Virus record (IMG/VR): IMGVR_UViG_3300022226_000008
Coordinates: 1-47,699 of that record
Strand: one strand, 5' to 3'
Origin: a virus
DNA length: 47,699 nt
The notes under the pieces are model-generated. The model was not told the origin of the DNA. It was given only the letters and a program-made list of their open reading frames with translations, and did not search any database. A program made the position numbers and the translations under genes. Below, piece by piece: positions 42,734 to 47,699 of this stretch (the stretch's first letter is position 1; the number at the start of each line of letters is the position of its first letter).

Positions 42734-42937
42734 TTATTTTTCTATACTTTCAATTACTTTATCAATAAGATCTTTAACTTGTTCAAAATGTGAAACTATC
42801 ATATCTTCAGTGAATGGAGTAGTATTTTTATAAATTCTAAAATTAGAATATCTTTTAAACGCAAGTTCTAATTGTGCTTGTGTAATTTCTTTAATACTAC
42901 CAACATATGAAATAGTTCTATCTTTTTCAGTATCCAT
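42734..42937 (-). CDS. unknown small protein
   Basis: A 67-aa protein (ISYVGSIKEITQAQLELAF, IVSHFEQVKDLIDKVIESI) lying 7 bases from the tRNA-Leu 5' end. No family recognised. Confidence 0.5.
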   Translation of the reverse strand: MDTEKDRTISYVGSIKEITQAQLELAFKRYSNFRIYKNTTPFTEDMIVSHFEQVKDLIDKVIESIEK

Positions 42938-42939
42938 TT

Positions 42940-43038
42940 TTATTTGTTCCTTTTCATTATTGAAATTATTATTATGTATATTACAGCTATTATTGTATAA
43001 GCAATTACTGCTTTAGCAAAACTAGGATCATAATACAA
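42940..43038 (-). CDS. 32-aa membrane protein, TTG start
   Basis: One hydrophobic segment (VIAYTIIAVIYIIIISIM) with basic C-terminus (KRNK). TTG start is one base after the previous stop with AGAGGA upstream, a layout shared with the 36298 start. Role unknown. Confidence 0.45.
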   Translation of the reverse strand: MYYDPSFAKAVIAYTIIAVIYIIIISIMKRNK

Positions 43039-43039
43039 A

Positions 43040-43276
43040 TTAAATCGTGTCCTCTTTTAACAAAGAACCACAGGCATTACAAAACCAACATCGGACAAAT
43101 GCGCCACCTTTTAGTAATTCATATTTAGTATACATATCTGTCCAATGTTTAAATTTGCTACAGGTTTTGCAGATTCTACCCTTGTGGGTTTTTTGCGCAA
43201 GTAATTTATTTATGTTTCTTAGATAGTCTTTTTCCGATTCTGTTATTTGATTCGATATTGATGACTTTTCGTCCAC
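43040..43276 (-). CDS. zinc-ribbon protein
   Basis: A 78-aa protein with RICKTCSKFKHW and CWFCNACG, at least five Cys in ribbon spacing. GTG start inside the upstream gene (71-base overlap); no other usable start is visible, so the N-terminal part is uncertain. Confidence 0.6.
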   Translation of the reverse strand: MDEKSSISNQITESEKDYLRNINKLLAQKTHKGRICKTCSKFKHWTDMYTKYELLKGGAFVRCWFCNACGSLLKEDTI

Positions 43277-43433
43277 AGTTGCACCAGTGCCATTTAATTT
43301 GTCCGTTTTTTATATAATAATTTAGAAGTTGAGGACTTATGCCAATATATCTAGCATAGTCGGAAAAAGTTAAATCTGTCGCACCTTCAAAATCATTATT
43401 GATTATATATTCAAACTCTTTTTCGGTAATCAT
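43206..43433 (-). CDS. helix-turn-helix-like protein
   Basis: A 75-aa protein with LTFSDYARYIGISPQLLNYY, which reads like a MerR/excisionase-type helix-turn-helix, then a WHWCNCG Cys pair and a basic C-terminus. Candidate transcriptional regulator or endonuclease-like DNA binder. Confidence 0.6.
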   Translation of the reverse strand: MITEKEFEYIINNDFEGATDLTFSDYARYIGISPQLLNYYIKNGQIKWHWCNCGRKVINIESNNRIGKRLSKKHK

Positions 43434-43442
43434 AAAATGGAA

Positions 43443-43543
43443 CCACTAGGAAAGAATATAGCCCAATGATGCGAGGATTGGACATTTTATATGAATAAGG
43501 AAAAAGGGTATAAACCTTATACTTTTTCATTCTTTCCTAGTGG
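43443..43543 (-). ncRNA. large structured RNA element beside tRNA-Arg
   Basis: A perfect 15-bp inverted repeat CCACTAGGAAAGAAT (43443-43457) / ATTCTTTCCTAGTGG (43529-43543) encloses smaller stems (CCAAT/ATTGG at 43463-43481; ATAAGG/CCTTAT and GAAAAAG/CTTTTTC around 43495-43527). The 101-nt element lies between the gene at 43206 and the tRNA-Arg and could be a processed RNA or a terminator/processing site. Confidence 0.65.
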
Positions 43544-43547
43544 TAAG

Positions 43548-43622
43548 TACCCTAGGCAGGATTTGAACCTGCAACCTACAAATTAGAAGTTTGTCGCTCT
43601 ATCCAAATTGAGCTACTAGGGC
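43548..43622 (-). tRNA. tRNA-Arg (UCU anticodon)
   Basis: A 75-nt tRNA on the - strand: acceptor GCCCTAG/CTAGGGT, D arm AGCTCAATTTGGATAGAGC, anticodon stem ACAAA/TTTGT with loop CTTCTAA (UCU), T arm GCAGG-TTCAAAT-CCTGC, discriminator A, no CCA encoded. It reads AGA, a frequent codon in this genome. Confidence 0.94.
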
Positions 43623-43627
43623 AATAA

Positions 43628-43810
43628 TTAAATTGGTAAACCTTGGAGTAATCTAGCATATTCTGTTACAGTTAATCTAAATTCTATTGCAACTTCTAAC
43701 ATTAAGCTAGCTCTAGATTTATTAATGTGTAATTCAATATCTTCTATTAGCATTTTTTCAAAATAGTCTTGTGCTGCTTTTCCTAGTGGAGTCCATTGTG
43801 CTACCATCAT
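43628..43810 (-). CDS. unknown small protein
   Basis: A 60-aa mostly helical protein (GKAAQDYFEKMLIEDIELH, ASLMLEVAIEFRLTVTEYA). TAATG junction with the gene before it. Unknown function. Confidence 0.5.
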   Translation of the reverse strand: MMVAQWTPLGKAAQDYFEKMLIEDIELHINKSRASLMLEVAIEFRLTVTEYARLLQGLPI

Positions 43811-43959
43811 TAAACCTTCATTAATTCATTTAGTTTTTCTTCTAGTTCGATTAGTCGTTTGATAGCTTTAAGTTCAATAATGATATAATATTTATCAATG
43901 TCTTTTTCTTTTTCCCATTCTTCAATACGTTGATTTACATATGTAAGTAGATGTTCCAT
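43810..43959 (-). CDS. 49-aa coiled-coil-like protein
   Basis: Product HLLTYVNQRIEEWEKEKDID, then YYIIIELKAIKRLIELEEK, highly charged helical. Ends in TAATG coupling to the next gene. Unknown function. Confidence 0.5.
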   Translation of the reverse strand: MEHLLTYVNQRIEEWEKEKDIDKYYIIIELKAIKRLIELEEKLNELMKV

Positions 43960-43960
43960 T

Positions 43961-44266
43961 CTAATCAAACCATTTCTTTAGATATTCAAATTCTTTATCA
44001 CTAATAGGATTATCAGGATAATCACAGTATGAATAATCAAAAGGTATTTCTTCACTAGGATGATTTAATAACCTGTTTTTAACAAATTCGATATTATCTG
44101 TCCAAATTATAGGATTATCTTGCGAATCCCACAGAACCAGGAAAGTATAATCAGGTGGTTTTTTATAGATTGCAAAGCTAGAACCATCGGACCATTCATA
44201 TTCAAAATCATAATCGTGATGGCCAACAATCCAATCATTTAATTCGTTACTTGGAATTATTGCCAT
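43961..44266 (-). CDS. unknown protein
   Basis: A 101-aa protein. I chose the ATG at 44266 because it overlaps the preceding stop (TAATG); an ATG at 44302 lies inside the previous gene. Pattern: LNDWIVGHHDYDFEYEWSDG, FLVLWDSQDNPIIWTDN. Acidic, aromatic-rich. No family recognised. Confidence 0.55.
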   Translation of the reverse strand: MAIIPSNELNDWIVGHHDYDFEYEWSDGSSFAIYKKPPDYTFLVLWDSQDNPIIWTDNIEFVKNRLLNHPSEEIPFDYSYCDYPDNPISDKEFEYLKKWFD

Positions 44267-44520
44267 TATTCTGTCCATTCCTGCAAAATGTAAAACAGAC
44301 ATGAATTGGTCATATTACCCTCATTATCTACTGTTCTAGGGTAATAGGTCCCTACTTCAATTTTAAATTTGTAATGTTGAGTAAATCCTTTAAGCCTAAA
44401 TCTACTAGCAAAACGTGTTGCAGCTACTAGATTAGGTGCATTTATCAAAACTTCCTGATAATTATAATCGTCATGGTCGTTTGGCAATTCAGTTTCATAT
44501 GTTGCTTTGTATAGTTCCAT
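44266..44520 (-). CDS. unknown early protein
   Basis: An 84-aa protein (YKATYETELPNDHDDYNYQE, LVAATRFASRFRLKGF). Preceded by the AGAAAAGGGTAAAG leader shared by early genes. Unknown function. Confidence 0.6.
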   Translation of the reverse strand: MELYKATYETELPNDHDDYNYQEVLINAPNLVAATRFASRFRLKGFTQHYKFKIEVGTYYPRTVDNEGNMTNSCLFYILQEWTE

Positions 44521-44546
44521 TTTCTTTACCCTTTTCTAATTTAATT

Positions 44547-44605
44547 GAGGGTACTAGGTCCGCCGTATTGTGACAGATTAAACCTCACACTAACCTAGTA
44601 CCCTC
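44547..44605 (-). terminator. long inverted repeat between early genes
   Basis: A perfect 13-bp inverted repeat GAGGGTACTAGGT (44547-44559) / ACCTAGTACCCTC (44593-44605) spans the end of the 44590 gene and the leader of the 44266 gene. It may terminate, process or protect the transcript. A TTGTGACAG word lies in the loop. Confidence 0.6.
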
Positions 44606-44772
44606 AAATCTGTTGATCTATGAGCGGTTGCTATTCCATCATCCCACAGGACAAAGCAATAGGTAATTTCACCATTACCCTCTTCATCCTCTTGAACTGT
44701 TACTATATGTAGAATAGTACCCTTATAAAGGTCCGAATTAGATTGTCTAACCCTATCGTTTACTTTAACCAT
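44590..44772 (-). CDS. small SH3-like barrel protein
   Basis: A 60-aa beta-rich protein: VKVNDRVRQSNSDLYKGTIL, then GEITYCFVLWDDG. KOW/SH3-like. Preceded by the AGAAAAGGGTAATAAA leader. Contains CCACAGG at 44644. Unknown function. Confidence 0.55.
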   Translation of the reverse strand: MVKVNDRVRQSNSDLYKGTILHIVTVQEDEEGNGEITYCFVLWDDGIATAHRSTDLRVLG

Positions 44773-44951
44773 TTTATTACCCTTTTCTCTTAGTTAACAC
44801 TATTGGAAATGACACTAAGTCTACTGATAACTGGAATCGTCAATAGGTTTTTATATGGATATAGTGTCATAACCAATAGGTTTAACCCTATTAGGCTAGG
44901 TGCCAGTATTGGAGGGAATTAACCAACACCTAACCTACTAGGTTCAAACTC
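44773..44951 (-). repeat. non-coding gap with two long inverted repeats
   Basis: No gene is visible here. CTATTGG-AA-ATGACACTA (44800-44817) pairs with TAGTGTCAT-AA-CCAATAG (44862-44879), and AGGCTAGGTG (44893-44902) pairs with CACCTAACCT (44927-44936) through one G-U in the - strand RNA. Such elements recur between the early genes. Confidence 0.6.
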
Positions 44952-45155
44952 TTAAGAGTTTAAACTTTCGTTCTGTAAATCTACAAATGGAATGAATCCA
45001 TCTTTAGCAATCCATCGGCTTAGCTCTAATAGGTCCTCTGCTAGTTGTTCCTTATCATCTAGAAATGGCCCTAGCTCATTCCTAGTAGTGAATGCTTTAA
45101 CTACTCTTTGCGCCAGTAGTATCGTACAGTAACAACATTGGCTGTGAGTTTCCAT
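44952..45155 (-). CDS. unknown early protein
   Basis: A 67-aa protein with HSQCCYCTILLAQRVVKAF and a helical acidic body (DDKEQLAEDLLELSRWI). Start at 45155 follows the AAAAAGGGTATGAAA leader; an ATG at 45161 is also in frame. Two or three Cys near the N-terminus could bind metal. Confidence 0.55.
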   Translation of the reverse strand: METHSQCCYCTILLAQRVVKAFTTRNELGPFLDDKEQLAEDLLELSRWIAKDGFIPFVDLQNESLNS

Positions 45156-45188
45156 TTTCATACCCTTTTTGTAGTTGAGTTTTAGGAA

Positions 45189-45212
45189 TGAGTACTAGTG
45201 ACCTAGTACTCA
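45189..45212 (-). terminator. 10-bp hairpin in the gap 45162-45226
   Basis: TGAGTACTAG / CTAGTACTCA with loop TGAC forms a perfect stem. A weaker outer pairing TTGAG...CTCAA surrounds it. No T-run follows on either strand, so a processing or protective role is more likely than termination. Confidence 0.55.
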
Positions 45213-45226
45213 AACCTAACTCTCAA

Positions 45227-45619
45227 TTACTCTGTTGCTAGAGACTTCTCAAGTTCTGCAATCTCGGTCTGAATCTTAGCGATCCGAACCTGGTAACGCT
45301 TGATCTGAGCGTTGTTAGCCTGAATCTTACGCTTAACTTGAGCAGTCTTAGAGCCCCTAGTCTGGCTCATCTTGTTAACTACCCATTCCACGGTCTCATC
45401 AGAAAAGACATAATCGCCGGTCTCATCATCAAAATCCACAGGGAAGTTAGGGTTACTAGTTATCCAGGAGTTAACCTGTGCTGATTGAGGCTTTTTACCA
45501 CAAATAGCCTCTACCTTATTGCAAAGGTCCGTAATACCCATTTCGCTAGGGTCAACCTCTACAGTTTCGGTAGCCTCATCTTCATCCTCGAACGGGTCGA
45601 AGGTTTCAACGTCAGTCAT
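45227..45619 (-). CDS. acidic early protein with C-terminal coiled coil
   Basis: The 130-aa protein has an acidic N-terminus (ETFDPFEDEDEATETVEVD), a central part (KKPQSAQVNSWITSNPN), and a coiled coil (QIKRYQVRIAKIQTEIAELE). Its codons are less AT-biased than those of the distal array. Leader CGAAAGGTAATAAA and a clear promoter lie upstream (45656-45684), so it is an abundant early product. Function unknown. Confidence 0.7.
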   Translation of the reverse strand: MTDVETFDPFEDEDEATETVEVDPSEMGITDLCNKVEAICGKKPQSAQVNSWITSNPNFPVDFDDETGDYVFSDETVEWVVNKMSQTRGSKTAQVKRKIQANNAQIKRYQVRIAKIQTEIAELEKSLATE

Positions 45620-45655
45620 TTTATTACCTTTCGTTTGGTTTTTGTTCCTACTGTT

Positions 45656-45684
45656 ATTTAACTCTAGATCCGGTTTTTTGTCAA
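45656..45684 (-). promoter_or_regulatory. early leftward promoter
   Basis: On the - strand: TTGACA (45684-45679), 17-base spacer, TTAAAT (45661-45656), about 37 bases upstream of the ATG at 45619. It drives the 45227 gene and probably the whole leftward array. Confidence 0.8.
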
Positions 45685-45701
45685 CCTTTTTTCTAGAACT
45701 T

Positions 45702-45718
45702 TTTTGTGACTATTGTCA
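45702..45718. promoter_or_regulatory. operator-like palindrome
   Basis: TTTTGTGAC-TAT-TGTCA. On the - strand this reads TGACA-N3-GTCACAAAA, identical outside the spacer to the site at 46539-46555. It lies about 17 bases upstream of the -35 box of the 45656-45684 promoter. Confidence 0.65.
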
Positions 45719-45771
45719 CTAGAAATTATTTAGTAAGCCTATCCTGTGGATAAAGTAGTTAAGCAAACTAA

Positions 45772-45948
45772 CTAATCACCAGGGTAACAAATTGCGCACA
45801 ATTCGTCAGAGTCCTTTTTATCGGCCCTATCGTCGATAAACCATGCACAATCGTCTAGGTGCATATTGCATACTGTCCTAGTACTAGTAGCACTAGTATA
45901 CCTATGCACTATCCTCTTTTGAATTAGCTCTATAGCGTAGTATGTCAT
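45772..45948 (-). CDS. unknown early protein
   Basis: A 58-aa protein: MTYYAIELIQKRIVHRYTS, TVCNMHLDDCAWFIDDRAD, ELCAICYPGD. Four Cys could bind zinc. The start at 45948 overlaps the upstream stop (ATGA) and follows an AGAAAAGGGTGAAA leader; an ATG at 46002 is less likely. Confidence 0.6.
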   Translation of the reverse strand: MTYYAIELIQKRIVHRYTSATSTRTVCNMHLDDCAWFIDDRADKKDSDELCAICYPGD

Positions 45949-46223
45949 CGTTTCACCCTTTTCTGAATCGGTAGCGTAACTACATTCATTCCAATAAGCC
46001 AAAATGGCGTCATCGGTGGAATCAGTAGCGGTAGCATAATCACCACGGTGGCGACCAGGAAATTAAGGTAGAGCGCCCACAGGGTAGCCTTAATCGGCCA
46101 CAGTAGGAAGTTACTAGGCTTTAGCTCTACTTTAACCTGTTGATTTTGGCGCTTGGCCCTAGCGTCTAGTTCGATATCATCAGAGTCGATGAATTCAGCA
46201 TCTATAACGATCGTGTCTAGCAT
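45945..46223 (-). CDS. early membrane protein
   Basis: A 92-aa protein with an acidic/charged N-terminus (FIDSDDIELDARAKRQNQQV) and two hydrophobic segments (FLLWPIKATLWALYLNFLVA; VIMLPLLIPPMTPFWLIGM). Early expression and membrane location suggest a host takeover or superinfection-exclusion type role, which is speculative. Confidence 0.6.
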   Translation of the reverse strand: MLDTIVIDAEFIDSDDIELDARAKRQNQQVKVELKPSNFLLWPIKATLWALYLNFLVATVVIMLPLLIPPMTPFWLIGMNVVTLPIQKRVKR

Positions 46224-46474
46224 CGGTAATAGACTCTTTCTAGCGCTTTAATTTGGCGCTCTAGGTCCTTACGTTCGCGTAGTTTTTCTAGCCTACGTTC
46301 GATTGCAGCTCTAACTACTATGTCATTAGACAGATAATCAATACGCGCTTGAATTCGCGCTCGCCGATTATGGCCAACGATCGTAGCCTTATGCAATTCT
46401 AGGCGCTCCAAAAATTCAGCTAGTTCGGCTGGATCTGTGGGCGCATCCATATACTCTGGATTTTCGTTTTTCAT
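46217..46474 (-). CDS. early basic helical protein
   Basis: An 85-aa protein rich in Arg and Glu (LAEFLERLELHKATIVGHN, RARIQARIDYLSNDIVVRA, RLEKLRERKDLERQIKALER). First gene of the leftward array after the control region, with AAGAAAAGGGTAAAGGGT leader. Possible nucleic-acid binder. Confidence 0.65.
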   Translation of the reverse strand: MKNENPEYMDAPTDPAELAEFLERLELHKATIVGHNRRARIQARIDYLSNDIVVRAAIERRLEKLRERKDLERQIKALERVYYRC

Positions 46475-46503
46475 ACCCTTTACCCTTTTCTTAACCTACT
46501 CTG

Positions 46504-46531
46504 ATTTTATCAAATGTAGGGAAGAATGCAA
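46504..46531 (-). promoter_or_regulatory. early leftward promoter upstream of 46474
   Basis: On the - strand: TTGCAT (46531-46526), 16-base spacer, TAAAAT (46509-46504), about 30 bases before the ATG at 46474. The -35 is weak, and an operator-like palindrome lies just upstream, so activation is possible. Confidence 0.55.
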
Positions 46532-46538
46532 CCTATTA

Positions 46539-46555
46539 TTTTGTGACAGATGTCA
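46539..46555. promoter_or_regulatory. operator-like palindrome
   Basis: TTTTGTGAC-AGA-TGTCA; - strand TGACA-N3-GTCACAAAA. Seven bases upstream of the -35 box of the 46504-46531 promoter. It shares 14 fixed positions with the 45702-45718 site. Confidence 0.65.
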
Positions 46556-46566
46556 TACCCTGAAAT

Positions 46567-46660
46567 GGGTAACAGTATGCTTTTGTTAGTGCTAGCAAAA
46601 GTTAGCATGGGTATAATTTGGGTAGAAATGGGTAGGGTATAAATAGGGTATGATTGGGTA
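46567..46660 (+). repeat. phased GGGTA repeats (iteron-like)
   Basis: Seven GGGTA words start at 46567, 46609, 46620, 46630, 46635, 46646 and 46656. Most are separated by 10-11 bases, one helical turn. More copies occur near 47064, 47266, 47359 and 47396. Likely a cooperative protein-binding array. Confidence 0.7.
46590..46607 (+). repeat. hairpin repeat copy 1
   Basis: TGCTAGCAAAAGTTAGCA: 7-bp arms with an AAAA loop (one G-T pair). A diverged second copy occurs at 46694-46711. Confidence 0.65.
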
Positions 46661-46693
46661 TGCAAATAGTACGGGACTGCTTGCTCTAGCTAG

Positions 46694-46711
46694 TGCTTGC
46701 AAAAGCTAGCA
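46694..46711 (+). repeat. hairpin repeat copy 2
   Basis: TGCTTGCAAAAGCTAGCA, a near-copy of 46590-46607, with the same AAAA loop and one mismatch in the stem. The two copies are 104 bases apart. Confidence 0.65.
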
Positions 46712-47419
46712 CCTTCAAAGTAAATGTATCAAGAGCACATCCGTCTCCAAAAGTCAAGTAATATTAAGCAAAATTCACACATTTTTTCACTGAATAAGTA
46801 AATATATATATAGGTATATATATCTATAGTATACTAGTGTATGTCTACTATTACAGTCTATTTCTCTGTACTTTAATCTGTCTATTGTACGTAAACACAG
46901 GTATTTTTTAAGTAGTTAATAAGTGAAACATACCTAAATATACAACACTTATATCCCCATATAGGGTCAAGCTTCCTTTGTTTTTACTAGGCGAATTTCA
47001 CTAGTAGGATTGCCACTAGGGTTTAGTGCATGTCAACTATCGAATTTCCTCGACCGACCGATATGGGTATTTATTCGTTCATTTGTGAATATCAAATCAT
47101 ACATACCTATTTGCTAGTAGTCTATGGCGACTCGAACAGTTATTCGGTCTAATTTGTAACATAATGCCAGTGTTGTTACTGTAAAGCTTACCTAATATAC
47201 CATATGTCATATATAGAACAAATGAAACGATAGACAGATATAGGCATATAGACCAGAGTAACTAGGGTATGTCCTATATCACATTAACGGTCGATATGGC
47301 ATTACTATTCAACTAGAGGCATTACAAAAATCACTAGGCATATATGGAGATATAGACCAGGGTATATGGCGCATGTCTGATATGGTAATCACCTATGGGT
47401 ATAGACGGAGATTCCAAGG

Positions 47420-47436
47420 TTTTGTGACGTTTGTGA
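47420..47436. promoter_or_regulatory. operator-like site, third copy
   Basis: TTTTGTGAC-GTT-TGTGA: matches the operator consensus with one mismatch in the right half. It lies about 95 bases upstream of the rightward early promoter. Confidence 0.45.
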
Positions 47437-47531
47437 CAGAATTGTTACCGCTCTAGGTGTAGATGCATATTGGTCCGCTAAGCGCCTGTGGTCCCTACGA
47501 TCGGAAGCGCCCAAAAAATCCTAGAAAATTC

Positions 47532-47560
47532 TTGACAGGCTACTAGATCTATGCTTTAAT
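47532..47560 (+). promoter_or_regulatory. strong rightward early promoter
   Basis: TTGACA (47532-47537), 17-base spacer, TTTAAT (47555-47560). Transcription would begin near 47567 and enter the gene whose full copy is at 23-229 after circle closure. Confidence 0.85.
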
Positions 47561-47572
47561 AAGAGTAGGCCA

Positions 47573-47699
47573 AAAAAGAAAGAGGGTAAAGGAAATGATG
47601 GTACTGTTTGCACTACTGATTACACTATTCGGGCTAGGACCTTGTGAGTATGAAGATAGCCTTAATTGCTACTGGGTAGGTTCTACTAGGGGTAACGGT
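47573..47699. repeat. 127-bp terminal overlap identical to 1-127
   Basis: Bases 47573-47699 are identical to 1-127. A 127-base exact repeat equals a common maximal assembly k-mer, so this is best read as proof of a circular contig, not as a biological terminal repeat. The partial gene copy at 47595-47699 duplicates the start of 23-229. Confidence 0.92.

Larger units (their letters stand above)
46475..47594. other. 1.1-kb non-coding control region, candidate origin
   Basis: No gene of reasonable size is visible. The region lies between divergent early units and holds promoters for both, operator-like palindromes, phased GGGTA repeats, two hairpin repeats, AT-rich stretches (46795-46850) and diverged repeats such as ATATAGACCAG (47247 and 47351 areas). 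Composition and repeats are as expected of an origin with early control signals. Confidence 0.6.

Noticed and set aside
45519-45722. + strand frame across the early acidic protein gene
   Set aside because: It is opposite a well-supported gene and promoter; composition reflects the antisense of acidic codons.
47573-47699. Biological direct terminal repeat
   Set aside because: Its length of exactly 127 bases and the cut through the gene at 23-229 are typical of an assembly overlap.
1-47699. Integrase, attachment site or lysogeny repressor
   Set aside because: No tyrosine or serine recombinase motif and no CI-like repressor seen; the helix-turn-helix protein at 43206-43433 alone is not evidence of lysogeny.

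Overview
The window is a complete, circularly closed tailed-phage genome. Bases 47573-47699 repeat bases 1-127 exactly, which looks like an assembly overlap, so the unique genome is 47,572 bp. A long tape-measure protein (1018 aa), a tail-tube gene and a -1 frameshifted G/GT chaperone pair indicate a siphovirus with a long non-contractile tail. The DNA is AT-rich. Several proteins resemble those of phages of Gram-positive and especially actinobacterial hosts: the amidase with a peptidoglycan-binding tail, a holin ending in RRVTPV...RGLLP, a Gp37-like tail protein, and the small protein at 23922-24266. An actinobacterial host is therefore my best guess, but it is an inference. I see no integrase or clear repressor, so a lytic lifestyle is likely.

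Layout. (1) Bases 1-700 hold two small rightward early genes and a run of hairpins. (2) Bases 709-23779 (+ strand) hold the late operon: terminase, Mu-type portal (DUF935), head decoration and repeat proteins, Mu gpI-like protease/scaffold, DUF2190 protein, major capsid, head-tail connectors, tail tube, G/GT chaperones, tape measure, distal tail, amidase, receptor-binding and lectin proteins, and holins. (3) A bidirectional terminator at 23869-23916 separates it from the leftward arm. (4) Bases 23922-46474 (- strand) form a dense array of about 60 mostly small, overlapping genes (ATGA/TAATG junctions). It carries RuvC-like resolvase, a 2H phosphoesterase-like protein, a UDG-like/Pol I fusion, a primase-helicase, an SSB-like protein, a Sak4-like ATPase, a RecB/Cas4-like nuclease, a SNF2-type helicase, three tRNAs and many tiny zinc-ribbon proteins. 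(5) Bases 46475-47594 are a non-coding control region between divergent early promoters, with phased GGGTA repeats, hairpins and operator-like palindromes; it is the best candidate for the replication origin.

The most unusual signals are: a heptamer CCTGTGG present at least 32 times (about 1-2 expected), a Chi-like or replication-signal candidate; a tail lectin/Gp37-like gene that appears split mid-domain by two inserted structural genes; an orphan class II aminoacyl-tRNA-synthetase anticodon-binding domain next to a recombination scar; tandem clamp-binding-like motifs in an unknown protein beside RuvC; a shared 17-bp palindromic operator upstream of early promoters; and several long structured RNA elements between early genes.

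All calls come from reading the sequence and translations. No database search, folding program or statistics package was run.
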